This document shows positions 52,282 to 61,120 of a DNA stretch of 62,686 nt, piece by piece. The DNA is from Oscillibacter valericigenes (GTDB taxonomy: Bacteria > Bacillota > Clostridia > Oscillospirales > Oscillospiraceae): assembly GCF_021531315.1 (NCBI RefSeq), contig NZ_JAFBIQ010000013.1, positions 1 through 62,686 on the forward strand. Reading direction: 5' to 3'. The notes under the pieces were generated by a model. That model saw only the letters and a program-made list of their open reading frames with translations, ran no database searches and had not been told where the DNA came from. A program made the position numbers and the translations under genes. The first letter of the stretch is position 1; every line of letters starts with the position of its first letter.

Positions 52282-52550
52282 GGTGTAATTCAGTTGAATA
52301 ATCTGCCCCATATTGCGCACATCGACCGCTCAAATTGAGCATTCATTCCGGTGGAATTGAGCACCCTTGCCGCCGTCGTTGAGCAGCACGGCAAAATGTA
52401 GATATACGCCGTTTTCTTCGGCATAAATATCTGCAAGGAGGTCACCAGCATGAGCAATTAAGCTCCCATTCAGAACGCAGCTCCCCAACGAAATCGCCGG
52501 AGCAGGATTTCATCTTCTTATGGAGCGGTATTGGTGGGATAAACCAATTT
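52282..52550. mobile_element. IS21-like terminal debris
   Basis: Two similar blocks CAAATTGAGCA (52333-52343) and GGAATTGAGCACCC (about 52355-52368) look like repeated terminal units of an IS21-type end. A ribosome binding site and ATG (GCAAGGAGGTCACCAGCATGAG near 52433-52454) then lead at once into a stop. No complete transposase remains. It marks the right edge of the large operon. Confidence 0.35.
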
Positions 52551-52552
52551 GA

Positions 52553-52765
52553 GCTGTCACGATTCGCGGTATTGATTTGGTATCGCAGAAAGATGCAGAG
52601 CAACTCTCTATGTTCGTGGATCATCAGAAACGGGATCGCCGTATTCTTCTGGAGGACGCTGTCGAGGACATCCGAAGGAGATTTGGCAAACGCGCCATTT
52701 CCTATGCCATTCTTAATGTTCAACGGGCTCTGCTTGTCGCGGGGCCTGTTTTTTTACACCGATGA
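52553..52765 (+). pseudogene. C-terminal fragment of a Y-family DNA polymerase (DinB/UmuC-like)
   Basis: The frame reads AVTIRGIDLVSQKDAEQLSM then FVDHQKRDRRILLEDAVEDI and RRRFGKRAISYAIL, the typical C-terminal tail of ImpB/MucB/SamB-type polymerases (QLSLFxD ... KxxxxxxAIDxIRxRFG). The catalytic palm is absent. It is a relic, not a functional gene. Confidence 0.6.
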
Positions 52766-52817
52766 TGTTCAAATTGAAACATCATGACTTGTTTTGAACA
52801 CGACTTTGTGCTATACT
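52762..52817 (+). promoter_or_regulatory. Operator and promoter of the XRE regulator
   Basis: The palindrome ATGATGTT-caaattga-AACATCAT (52762-52785) lies immediately upstream of -35 TTGTTT (52789-52794), which is 17 bp from -10 TATACT (52812-52817). This is an obvious binding site for the XRE protein encoded next, which probably controls the island. Confidence 0.7.
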
Positions 52818-52852
52818 TATTCTGCTATATTGCAGGCACACGGAGGTATCAC

Positions 52853-53131
52853 ATGGACGACAAACAGAAAGATATCTTGATTCAGAATATGGTGGATAAC
52901 CTTCCCACCCTCAGAAAACGACTTGACATGACGCAGGCAGATCTGGCTGCGAAAATCGGCGTGGGCAGAAGTTCACTGACATCCATAGAGAATAAGAAGC
53001 GGCCGATGACATGGAATATGTTTCTGTCGCTGATTCTGATCTTCACAAAGAATAAAGAAACAGACAGGCTCCTCAATGTGATGGAAATCTACACTGATGA
53101 GCTGAACGATTTTATAAAGAGCAATATATAG
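52853..53131 (+). CDS. XRE-family transcription regulator
   Basis: The start is ATG 52853 after ACGGAGGTATC (52840-52850). The 92-aa product has a helix-turn-helix (LPTLRKRLDMTQADLAAKIGVGRSSLTSIENKKRPMTWNMFLSLILIF) and a helical tail. It is the first gene of the second island, with a palindromic operator in its own promoter. It probably represses the nuclease genes that follow. Confidence 0.8.
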   Translation: MDDKQKDILIQNMVDNLPTLRKRLDMTQADLAAKIGVGRSSLTSIENKKRPMTWNMFLSLILIFTKNKETDRLLNVMEIYTDELNDFIKSNI

Positions 53132-53143
53132 GAGGCGATGGTC

Positions 53144-53605
53144 ATGCCAAACAGTACAAATGTGAGCACTGGTAATGCCGGCGAATACTTTGTGGCCGGC
53201 GAGCTGGAACGGCACGGCTTTACTGTCGCTGTTCCGATGTCCAATGTTAAGGACTTTGATATTCTGGCGATTAACCGGACCACGTATGAGCAGTTTGCCA
53301 TACAGGTTAAAACGACCGGATATAAACAGAAGAAATGGACCCTTTCCAAGAAGAATGAAACACTTGAGGGCGATCATATAATCTATTTCTTCGTATCGCT
53401 TAATGAACTGGAGACACCGGAGTACCACATTGTTCCGAGTAAGATTGTCGCAGAAACTGTTCGAAAGAGCCACCAGGAATGGTTGAATACTCCCGGAAAG
53501 CACGGACAGGCGCATAATGATAACACGATCCGGAACTTCTGGGACAAGGATGATGTTTATCTGAACAGATGGGATTTCCTGGAGGGAGAACAGAAAAATG
53601 ATTAA
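53144..53605 (+). CDS. PD-(D/E)XK-like nuclease protein
   Basis: ATG 53144 follows TAGGAGGCGATGGTC (53130-53144). The 153-aa product has GNAGEYFVAGELERHGFTVA then VPMSNVKDFDILAINRTTYE and FAIQVKTTG: E in a first helix, DFD on a strand, and QVK after the next strand. This is the PD-(D/E)XK arrangement (D ... Q/E-x-K). The C-terminus ends in WDKDDVYLNRWDFLEG. It overlaps the next gene by 9 bp. It is a candidate restriction-like enzyme; no methyltransferase is encoded nearby. Confidence 0.6.
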   Translation: MPNSTNVSTGNAGEYFVAGELERHGFTVAVPMSNVKDFDILAINRTTYEQFAIQVKTTGYKQKKWTLSKKNETLEGDHIIYFFVSLNELETPEYHIVPSKIVAETVRKSHQEWLNTPGKHGQAHNDNTIRNFWDKDDVYLNRWDFLEGEQKND

Positions 53606-54107
53606 CTGGATGTATTTTCCGAAGAATAAACGACCGGACAATGTTTCCTGACTTGTAGTCCAGGCATTCCAGACTGTAGCGGACGACATTGATTCCACGA
53701 CATATGATAAGCAGGTCAGTGACGAGGTGCTTGAAAAGGTACGTCCGGAGCTGGAGAAGTGCTGCTTTGTGGTAGAAAAAAGCAAAAAGAAAGAAGACAA
53801 GATTTCTGTTCCGGTTCTGTTCGGCGCGAATGGTAAAATCGAGAAGTTTTTCGATGCCGATGCCTATTACGATGAAGCCGGCTACGTTATCGAGGTAGAG
53901 GTCGGCCGGGCCGTTGTAAACTACCAGTTCCTCAAGGACTTCTTTGAGGCCTGTACGATGAGCGATGTGGATAAGCTCTGCATTGCCGTGCGGAACGATT
54001 ACCGTGGTGCGGACGACTTCTCGAAGGTGTGCACATTCTTCGATTCCCTGTACGCCAGCGGGCGCCTGGGAATCCCGCTCAGCGGACTTCTGATTATTGG
54101 GTACTGA
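53597..54107 (+). pseudogene. Restriction-endonuclease-like gene with an in-frame TGA
   Basis: ATG 53597 begins INWMYFPKNKRPDNVS, then TGA at 53648-53650 interrupts a frame that continues LVVQAFQTVADDIDSTTYD to 54107. The remainder has VIEVEVGRAVVNYQFLKDFF (Glu-Val-Glu, BglII-like core) and ends GLLIIGY. The most likely reading is a point mutation or error, so the protein is truncated at 17 residues or restarts internally at 53727. Together with its neighbours it forms a nuclease cluster. Confidence 0.6.
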
Positions 54108-54108
54108 T

Positions 54109-55044
54109 ATGAATATTGAAGAATATAAAAAACTCCCGCTTGAACAGCTGCGAGATGAATATGGAAACTGCTTGATAAAACAGAAGTACCGGGAGACGAC
54201 CGTTAACACTTCCCGGACCGATGCGTTTTATATCTGGCGAAACGGAAGCAGAGGGCTTTTCTGGCAGGCGGTCGAAGCAGATGACAAAACGGCAGAAAAC
54301 ATACTGCTTGGGATCCTGGCCGAAAAATCAAGTGTGGATCCGCGCAGAAATATCAGCGGATATATGTTTCATTTGAGGTTGTTCCGCTCGTTCCTGGACA
54401 TAAAACCGGCTGAAATCGCTCCGGCGGCAGTTCCGGAAAAACGGATGACAAACACGGATCCTTCTGTTCTGAAACCATCGCCTGCGCAGGCTAAGCATTA
54501 CCTGGATCTGTGGGATTCACTTGAAAACTATCATCTGCAGGAAGACGCTCTTGACCGGCTGTTCTTCAAACTGGCACCTGGAAACGAGGATGTTACGGAT
54601 ATTCTTCTGAAGGCTTCAACATTGAACGATTTCTACAGTACGAATATCTTCTCGATTTTTCCGGTGGCAAAGCACATTCAGTCCTTGCATATAGACGAAC
54701 GCCTCAAAGCTGGGGATACGACACTGGTCGGTGATATCCAGCATCTGACCATCAATGGCGTTGAAAAGAATATTTATTCGTTTGCTACAAAATACTGCAG
54801 CCATCATAATCCGCTGGAATATCCTATTTATGACAGCTACGTTGACAGGGTACTCCGTCACTATAGAGACCAGGATGGGTTTGCAGAATTCAAGAACGAG
54901 GAACTGAAAGACTATGCCCGTTTCAAAGAATTACTGATTCAGTTCCGGGAGTTTTACGGGCTCCAGGAATATGATCTGAAACAGATCGATAAATACATCT
55001 GGCAGCTTGGGAAGGACTATTTCCCTAAGAATTACGGGAAGTAA
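54109..55044 (+). CDS. Island protein, possibly DNA-glycosylase-like C-terminus
   Basis: ATG 54109 lies directly after the previous stop; no strong ribosome binding site is seen. The 311-aa product has an N-terminal helical part, an extended linker near residue 105-130, and a C-terminal part with SFATKYCSHHNPLEYPIYDS then YVDRVLRHYRDQDGF, which resembles the helix-hairpin-helix region of glycosylase-type proteins (SFASKxxxxxxPxxFPIYDS). This is a guess from pattern only; the N-terminal half is unassigned. Confidence 0.45.
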   Translation: MNIEEYKKLPLEQLRDEYGNCLIKQKYRETTVNTSRTDAFYIWRNGSRGLFWQAVEADDKTAENILLGILAEKSSVDPRRNISGYMFHLRLFRSFLDIKPAEIAPAAVPEKRMTNTDPSVLKPSPAQAKHYLDLWDSLENYHLQEDALDRLFFKLAPGNEDVTDILLKASTLNDFYSTNIFSIFPVAKHIQSLHIDERLKAGDTTLVGDIQHLTINGVEKNIYSFATKYCSHHNPLEYPIYDSYVDRVLRHYRDQDGFAEFKNEELKDYARFKELLIQFREFYGLQEYDLKQIDKYIWQLGKDYFPKNYGK

Positions 55045-55067
55045 CCAGAAATATTGGAGGTGGCAGG

Positions 55068-55853
55068 ATGGACACTGAAACCAAATACAGAAAAAAGTGG
55101 TCCGAGGACGAGACGATCCTTGCTTTCTATAACTACTGCCAGATCCCGTTTGGAAAGATTGACCACCGCAATCCGAGGATTATAGAGATTGCGAAACTGA
55201 TCGGAAGAACACCGCGCTCGGTATCGCTAAAAATGGGGAACCTCGGGCATTTCGATCCATCCCTTCAGAGCCGGAATGTTGTAGGCATGAGCAACGCCAG
55301 CAAACTGGATGAGCAGGTAGCGAAAGAGTTCCTTGATAACTGGGAGGAACTTGCCGTTCGCGCCAGAAAAATAGAAGCTGAGTATCTGAAAACAGCCCAG
55401 TCAGAAGAAGCACAGATTGAGGAGCTTCCAGAGGGTCTGGACAATATCACAGAAACGAAGCAGAGAATGAATCAGCAGTTTTTCCGGGAAGCTGTGCTCA
55501 GTTCTTATCTCCAGAGGTGCTGCATTACGGGGATGGCTGTGCCGGCACTGTTGGTTGCCAGTCATATCAAGCCCTGGGCCGTTAGCGATCCGAAGACGGA
55601 ACGGACAAACCCGTGCAACGGCCTCTGCCTAAATGCGCTTCATGATAAAGCGTTTGATCGTGGCTTGATTACTGTTCTTCCGGATTATACTGTACGGGTT
55701 TCAAAGGAGCTGAAAAAAACTGGACCGGATTCGGAAACAGAATGGCTCCTTTCGTGTGATAAACAAAAAATCACACTTCCGGAGAAGTTCCTTCCGGCGC
55801 GTGAGTTTCTGGAATATCACAACGATATGATTTTTGAAAAAAGCTTGCTGTAA
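55068..55853 (+). CDS. HNH endonuclease with MYB-like N-terminus
   Basis: ATG 55068 follows TTGGAGGTGGCAGG (55053-55066). The 261-aa product begins with a Myb/SANT-like helix set (WSEDETILAFYNYCQIPFGKIDHRNPRIIEIAKLIGRTPRSVSLKMGNLG). It then has an HNH domain near residues 145-210: CCITGMAVPALLVASHIKPW, NPCNGLCLNALHDKAFDRG. ASHI-P-W and N-x-x-x-L plus H are the HNH signatures. Such proteins are restriction endonucleases. No cognate methyltransferase is encoded here. Confidence 0.85.
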   Translation: MDTETKYRKKWSEDETILAFYNYCQIPFGKIDHRNPRIIEIAKLIGRTPRSVSLKMGNLGHFDPSLQSRNVVGMSNASKLDEQVAKEFLDNWEELAVRARKIEAEYLKTAQSEEAQIEELPEGLDNITETKQRMNQQFFREAVLSSYLQRCCITGMAVPALLVASHIKPWAVSDPKTERTNPCNGLCLNALHDKAFDRGLITVLPDYTVRVSKELKKTGPDSETEWLLSCDKQKITLPEKFLPAREFLEYHNDMIFEKSLL

Positions 55854-55923
55854 TGGGTGTTCTAACCATCTCCCATAGTTACATTACTATTCAAAAATAG
55901 GACAAGGTTTTGCCCATGAACGT

Positions 55924-58053
55924 TTGCCAGAAAAAGGAACGGTGCTATTATTGGATACATATGATTTAACCGAAATTCTGAAAGAATGCCAGAGTTATGC
56001 TTCTGTCGGATATAAAATAGCTTCTTCACAGCATAAAAATCTGAATACAACCCTTTCAAATGCCGCAAGCAGGATAAATGAAACCTTGATTGATTTCAAC
56101 AGTTCGCCGTGTTATGTTTCAAGTGCTACAGATCTCCTTTCGCAGCAGCTGATTGATATCGAATCCGCATTCAATAATCTTTCGTTCGCATTTAAGGAAG
56201 ATCTTGAAAATCTGAGAGAAAATCTGTCTAAGTTCTCTGTGACATTATTCGGCCGCACAATGGCCGGAAAATCAACGTTGATGGAAATTCTCACAAACGG
56301 AGACGGATTATCCATTGGAAACGGTGCACAGAGAACTACAAGAGATGTCCGACAATATAACTGGAATGGACTGGAAATTACTGACGTTCCTGGCATAGGA
56401 GCTTTTGAAGGTGAAGATGATGAGCAAATTGCTTTTGAGGCGGCTAAAAAAGCAGATCTCATTCTATTCCTTATTACGGATGATGCTCCACAGGCAGCAG
56501 AAGCGGAATGCTTTGGAAGAATAATGGACCTTGGTAAACCTGTTATATGCATAATGAATGTCAAGGCCTCAGCTCCAGAAGGAAAAAGCATCAAACTCCT
56601 TACTCGAGATATTGAGAAAAGATTTGACATGGAGCGGCTCAACGAAATACGAAAACAGTTCATGTCATATTCAAAACAATTGGGACAGGACTGGGGCTAT
56701 GTTCCGTTTGTTTATGTCCATCTTAAATCGGCGTTCATGTCACAAAATACTGAGGATCCACAGGTTAAGGATACATTACATAAAGTAAGCAGAATAGATT
56801 TTCTAAAAAAGAAAATAGTTGAACAGGTTCGAGAAAGAGGCTGCTTTTATCGCGTAAAGACTTTCATTGATATTATTACCAATCCCATGCTTGTATCAAT
56901 GGAGAATTTACTCAATCAGAGTCTGTTGAACAGTGCACAAGGCCGAATTGTATTATCCAAGAAACGCCAGCTCGCCGTCTGGAAAGATGGTTTCAAAGCA
57001 ACAGGGAAAAACCGAATCCGATCGTTGCTAATTAATCTGAAAAGTCAACTGAATGGAGAAATTGCTGCGTTTGCTGAGGAACATTTTGATGATAAAAATG
57101 CGGATAAAGCTTGGAACATATTACTGCAGGAAAAAGGAATTCAAGACAATTGTCAGACCCTTTTAACCGAGCTGGAAGAAACGTGCAATGACAAGATAAA
57201 AGAAGTGTCCAGGGAAATTTCACAGGAACTGCTTTTTTCTGCTTCATTTTCCGGCGACCGGACTTTACGTATGAACCGAATCATCGATGGTAAAAAGCTG
57301 TGGAACTGGTCCGCAACAATTATTGGTGGTGGATTATCTATTTCGGCGATCTTTGCCAGCGCGTTTGGTGCGGCGGCTGCAGGCCCGCTTGGCTGGATCG
57401 CGCTTGGGGTATCAGCGGTAGGAGTTCTTGGCTCTTTGATATTCAAAAGTAGAGATAAAAAAGAACAGGAAGCTCGTATGAGGCTTGAAAGCAGCTTAAG
57501 AAAGAACGTTGATACCATTTGCAGCTCACTGGAAAAGCAGGTGCTGAAAAACTTTGATTCTTTGATAGATGTTCGAGTCGAAAGTCTTCTGAAAGAACTG
57601 GATAGAATGAATTCTGTTGTATTCAGACTTGCTGACACCCAGAAAGAGCTTGCCTGGAAACTCGATGACCATCTTCTGGAGTTGAATTCACAGATCGTAA
57701 ATGAGGCGATAAAAATGATAGGTGCTGAAGGTCTGGAATATCATATTGTAGAAACAGCAAGAGTACCAGGTAATTCGGTGGTTTTTATGCTCAATGACGG
57801 TTCGTATTTTCCGGATGAACAGAAAGAACAGCTGAACCGAATGATGTCGGAAAACATCGCCTTTGTTTACGGCACGGACAACAAGAGAACGTTAATATCG
57901 AGAGTCCTTGGGAAAACAGTTGATAGAAATAAAATAAGCATCGAAGAGAAAATTGGCGTAGCTCATATTCCGATGGATGGTCTTCCTCCGTATATTCTCA
58001 CCAGAATAAGGCTTGCGCAGCAGTTTGCTCGGATTGTAATTACAGATCAATGA
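55924..58053 (+). CDS. Dynamin-like GTPase, first of a pair
   Basis: The open frame begins at TTG 55924; in-frame ATGs are absent before the G1 motif, so TTG 55924 or 55951 is the start. The GTPase has G1 GRTMAGKST, G3 DVPGIGAFEG, and a possible G4 in CIMNVKASAPE. A hydrophobic stretch in the second half (IIGGGLSISAIFASAFGAAAAGPLGWIALGVSAVGVL) can enter a membrane. The architecture and the paired arrangement match bacterial dynamin-like proteins, which bind and remodel membranes. They are often found in islands of this kind. No link to phage defence can be shown from the sequence. Confidence 0.75.
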   Translation: MPEKGTVLLLDTYDLTEILKECQSYASVGYKIASSQHKNLNTTLSNAASRINETLIDFNSSPCYVSSATDLLSQQLIDIESAFNNLSFAFKEDLENLRENLSKFSVTLFGRTMAGKSTLMEILTNGDGLSIGNGAQRTTRDVRQYNWNGLEITDVPGIGAFEGEDDEQIAFEAAKKADLILFLITDDAPQAAEAECFGRIMDLGKPVICIMNVKASAPEGKSIKLLTRDIEKRFDMERLNEIRKQFMSYSKQLGQDWGYVPFVYVHLKSAFMSQNTEDPQVKDTLHKVSRIDFLKKKIVEQVRERGCFYRVKTFIDIITNPMLVSMENLLNQSLLNSAQGRIVLSKKRQLAVWKDGFKATGKNRIRSLLINLKSQLNGEIAAFAEEHFDDKNADKAWNILLQEKGIQDNCQTLLTELEETCNDKIKEVSREISQELLFSASFSGDRTLRMNRIIDGKKLWNWSATIIGGGLSISAIFASAFGAAAAGPLGWIALGVSAVGVLGSLIFKSRDKKEQEARMRLESSLRKNVDTICSSLEKQVLKNFDSLIDVRVESLLKELDRMNSVVFRLADTQKELAWKLDDHLLELNSQIVNEAIKMIGAEGLEYHIVETARVPGNSVVFMLNDGSYFPDEQKEQLNRMMSENIAFVYGTDNKRTLISRVLGKTVDRNKISIEEKIGVAHIPMDGLPPYILTRIRLAQQFARIVITDQ

Positions 58054-58063
58054 GGTGGATGAT

Positions 58064-59752
58064 ATGTTAAAAATAGCAGAATACACGCAGAAAGCATTGG
58101 AATTAAGGAACAGAGCAATTAAGGCGTTTAATGCCGCAGGTTTGGATATACGTATAAATGAGAATGAGGATACCGGTAATATAAAATTAGTGTTTGCCGG
58201 CCAGTATAGCGCTGGAAAATCTTCGATTCTGAAAATGCTTACCGGACGAAATGATATTGCCATTGGCGCAGGGATCACAACACAAAAAGCGCATTCATAT
58301 GATTGGAATGGCCTTGAGGTTGTTGATACTCCCGGCATTCACACAGAACTTCGCCCGGACCATGATGAAATATCATACAGCGCAATATCCTCAGCCGATA
58401 TGCTGGTGTTTGTGGTCACAAATGAGCTGTTTGATTCATATCTTGCTGAACATTTCAGAAAACTGGCTATTGATAAAGACAAAGCCGGTGAAATGATCCT
58501 TGTTGTAAACAAAATGGACAGGGCGTCAGATGGAAACACCGAGATACAGCAGAATGTCATTCGCGAGGATCTTAGGAAAGTGTTGACGCCTTATACACCG
58601 GAACAACTGAATCTATGTTTCCTTGACGCCGAATCATACCTGGATAGCTTGAAAGAGCGAGAAGATGATCCGGAGATTGCCGACGAGTTGTATGAACGTA
58701 GCGGTTATGCTGAATTCGTTGAAACCTTGAACAGTTTTGTTACTGAGAAAAAAATACCGGCTAAGTTGACCACAGGGCTTTATGTACTGGAAGATGCACT
58801 GGAAAAAGCCGTACATGATCTGGAGCCAAAATCAAATGATACGGACATAGATGCCCTTGAGGAAAACTATATGCAGCAGCGTCATGTACTGTTTTCTTCG
58901 CGCAATCAGATACAGCAAGAAGTAAAAGACATATTCACCACGGCGGCTTCTGAGGTGCGTGGTATAGGACTGGAGGCTGCGGATCTGCTCGTAGAAGGAT
59001 GCAGCCAGTCTGAAGTTGAAGAGAAACTTGCGGAGAATGTCAGAAAAGCAGACGCAATTACGGAAAAATGTCAGCAGGACGCAATTCAGCTGATCGAGAC
59101 CCATTTGACAGAAATGGGCCAGGCACTTGATCTGATTGAAGACTCTGAATTTACAAATCAGCTGAAAACCCGTCTTAGCGGCAAATTTAATGCTCTTCCG
59201 GAGAATATTCAGAAGATAATCGGAGGAGCCGGCCCAGGGCTGCAGAAAGCCGGTCAAGCAGTGGTCGATAAAGCCTATAAGGCAGGTGTACAAGGTGGTA
59301 TGAAGCTTTCCAACTTTTCCGGAAGTGCTGTTCATGACATAGTGCTGAAAGCTGGACATTCGGTGGGCTTTAAATTTAAACCTTGGCAGGCTGTGAAAAT
59401 TACGAAGGGTGTTGCTATTGGAGGCAGAGTGCTCGGAGTATTGGGAGTTGGCTTTTCTGTATTTATGCAAATCAAGTCCGATCATGACGCCGAGGTACTT
59501 TCTGCTGAATTGAAAAGCAACCGGCAGAATATTCGAAGTCAGTTTAATACTGCTGCAAATGAGCTTGAAAGTTATGGTAAGACATTTATTCAGAACAATG
59601 TCATTCATGCGCTGGAGCCGTCGCTTTCAAGTGTTGATAGCAACATAAGAGAAATTCGTGAATCCAGAAATAACAGAAGCAGTGCTTGTCGTGAAATGGA
59701 ACGACTTCAAGGAGAATGTCGAAAGCTGATTACTGAAGTACATAGTATGTAA
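58064..59752 (+). CDS. Dynamin-like GTPase, second of a pair
   Basis: ATG 58064 lies after GAGGTGG (58051-58057). The 562-aa product has G1 FAGQYSAGKSS near 45, G3 VDTPGIHTE near 87 and G4 VVNKMDRAS near 147. A helical assembly domain follows, with a hydrophobic segment (GVAIGGRVLGVLGVGFSVFMQI) near residue 450. It is probably the heteromeric partner of the first GTPase, with which it is transcribed. Confidence 0.8.
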   Translation: MLKIAEYTQKALELRNRAIKAFNAAGLDIRINENEDTGNIKLVFAGQYSAGKSSILKMLTGRNDIAIGAGITTQKAHSYDWNGLEVVDTPGIHTELRPDHDEISYSAISSADMLVFVVTNELFDSYLAEHFRKLAIDKDKAGEMILVVNKMDRASDGNTEIQQNVIREDLRKVLTPYTPEQLNLCFLDAESYLDSLKEREDDPEIADELYERSGYAEFVETLNSFVTEKKIPAKLTTGLYVLEDALEKAVHDLEPKSNDTDIDALEENYMQQRHVLFSSRNQIQQEVKDIFTTAASEVRGIGLEAADLLVEGCSQSEVEEKLAENVRKADAITEKCQQDAIQLIETHLTEMGQALDLIEDSEFTNQLKTRLSGKFNALPENIQKIIGGAGPGLQKAGQAVVDKAYKAGVQGGMKLSNFSGSAVHDIVLKAGHSVGFKFKPWQAVKITKGVAIGGRVLGVLGVGFSVFMQIKSDHDAEVLSAELKSNRQNIRSQFNTAANELESYGKTFIQNNVIHALEPSLSSVDSNIREIRESRNNRSSACREMERLQGECRKLITEVHSM

Positions 59753-59765
59753 TGAGGGGACCGTT

Positions 59766-59888
59766 TTGGAACTGGAGGAATGGGACAAGCTGTCACCGGA
59801 AGAAAAGCGTGTGCAGCTATATCTGAAACAAAAGAAAATGCTGGAGGATTTCCTGGAACTGCTGCCGACAATCTTATATAAAGACTGA
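59766..59888 (+). CDS. 40-aa acidic helical peptide
   Basis: A TTG start at 59766 lies after TGAGGGGA (59753-59760). The reading LEEWDKLSPEEKRVQLYLKQ then KKMLEDFLELLPTILYKD is one long amphipathic helix, ending at TGA 59886-59888. It could be an adaptor of the GTPase pair. Its good ribosome binding site and tight position support it. Confidence 0.45.
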   Translation: MELEEWDKLSPEEKRVQLYLKQKKMLEDFLELLPTILYKD

Positions 59889-59928
59889 GAGCAGCTGTGG
59901 GATCTTTTGGGATAAGGAGTGTGTTTAA

Positions 59929-60558
59929 ATGAGAGATCTGTTTTCATATAACAGCGATATCCGGAAAAATGCATATTTAAACTGGCGTACTGATCACAAT
60001 GACCAGATTGGTAACCTGCGTGTACTGGGGGATGATTTTGCTACCGGTGCCGAGCAGTTAATGAACTCAATTTTAGAAAACAACAGTGATAAAAAAGCGG
60101 ATGCTTTGATAATGCCGATTATGTATTGCATTGACCAGTATATCGAGCTCACGACAAAAGCGGTGATCTGGTTGGTGGAAGATTTGCTTGGAGAGGCACG
60201 TTCGAAAATAACGACGCATGATATTGCTCAGTTGAAGCAGACAATGGTGAGCCGTATAAAGAAAAAAGAAACTAAAACAGCTGGACTTGAGAAAGCACTC
60301 CAGCCAGTCACGGATTATATCGACGCACTATACGCAAAGATAAAAACCACTGACGATAAAGGTCGGCCTGTTATAAACATTGATTTTGCCAGGTATCCTT
60401 TTAGCGTAGATGGAGAGTCACATTTCTATATCAGTGACCCGGAAAATGTAGTTGTCGATATTGAGAAGCTGGCTGAATGGTTTCAGCAAATCAGAGACAG
60501 TCTGGACGGTCTGTATTATGTGTATTCTGATGAATGGGAAAACCGCGTGAATCCGTAA
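59929..60558 (+). CDS. Island protein of unknown function
   Basis: The 209-aa protein starts at ATG 59929 after ATAAGGAGTGTG (59912-59923). It has a helical bundle-like N-terminal two thirds (GDDFATGAEQLMNSILENNS, IMYCIDQYIELTTKAVIWLVEDLLGEARSKI) and a short beta-rich end (RPVINIDFARYPFSVDGESHFYIS). I do not recognise a family. The length and helical content are compatible with a HEPN-type fold, but no R-x4-6-H motif is seen. Confidence 0.5.
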   Translation: MRDLFSYNSDIRKNAYLNWRTDHNDQIGNLRVLGDDFATGAEQLMNSILENNSDKKADALIMPIMYCIDQYIELTTKAVIWLVEDLLGEARSKITTHDIAQLKQTMVSRIKKKETKTAGLEKALQPVTDYIDALYAKIKTTDDKGRPVINIDFARYPFSVDGESHFYISDPENVVVDIEKLAEWFQQIRDSLDGLYYVYSDEWENRVNP

Positions 60559-60595
60559 AATGCACCCGTCAGAGTCATGACGGAAACGAGAAATA

Positions 60596-61042
60596 ATGAA
60601 AGAGACTTTTTATACAAGCGACCGGAGCGAATGGCGAAAGTGGCTCTCGGAGAAGTTCGAGACAAAAGATGAGATCTGTTTTGTGTTTCCGACAAAAGAT
60701 TCTGAAGAACCATCGGTCTCCTATAACGATGCTGTGGAAGAGGCACTCTGTTTCGGATGGATTGACGGTCGAGCGGGTACACTGGATGAAAAGCACGGCA
60801 TTCGTAGATTTACTCCGAGAAGGACCGGCAGCAGTTATTCACGACCCAATATTGAACGGCTGATATGGTTGGATGCGCATGGCATGATTCATCCCTCTGT
60901 CCGTGAAACTGTTCTGCCGATTATCACAGCACCATACATCTTCCCGGATGACATTATTCTGCCGATGCTCAGCGAGTACTGGTTCGATGACGCAAACAAA
61001 CTCCAGCGTTGGGAGATTATTTTGCAGGGTGTGTTTCAATGA
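60596..61042 (+). CDS. YdeI/OmpD-associated family protein, apparently shortened
   Basis: The 148-aa protein begins FYTSDRSEWRKWLSEKFE and has VSYNDAVEEALCFGWIDGRA then GIRRFTPRRTGSSYSRPNIE, the signature of the YdeI/OmpD-associated (bacteriocin-protection) family, whose members usually run to about 190 aa. The usual C-terminal helix (xxPPSYxRxxxxWI) is not present; the protein ends FPDDIILPMLSEYWFDDANK then LQRWEIILQGVFQ. It overlaps the mcrC fragment start (ATGA). Confidence 0.65.
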   Translation: MKETFYTSDRSEWRKWLSEKFETKDEICFVFPTKDSEEPSVSYNDAVEEALCFGWIDGRAGTLDEKHGIRRFTPRRTGSSYSRPNIERLIWLDAHGMIHPSVRETVLPIITAPYIFPDDIILPMLSEYWFDDANKLQRWEIILQGVFQ

Positions 61043-61120
61043 TCAAGGATAAGAGCATCTTCATAAAAAACATATATTATATGCTTTCGTATGCCTTCAC
61101 GACTTTGAATCAGGGCGGCT
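61039..61120 (+). pseudogene. mcrC-like gene, first ~25 codons, cut by an insertion sequence
   Basis: ATG 61039 overlaps the previous stop. The reading IKDKSIFIKNIYYMLSYAFT then TLNQ is the conserved start of McrC-type subunits (IPIKNIYYMLCYAW). After about 61112 the sequence runs into a transposase tail on the opposite strand. The McrC gene is thus destroyed, and no McrB gene precedes it in this island. Confidence 0.65.

Noticed and set aside
52572-52787. A 71-codon plus-strand ORF overlapping the polymerase tail.
   Set aside because: It is in a different frame from the recognisable DinB/UmuC-like tail and has no supporting features.
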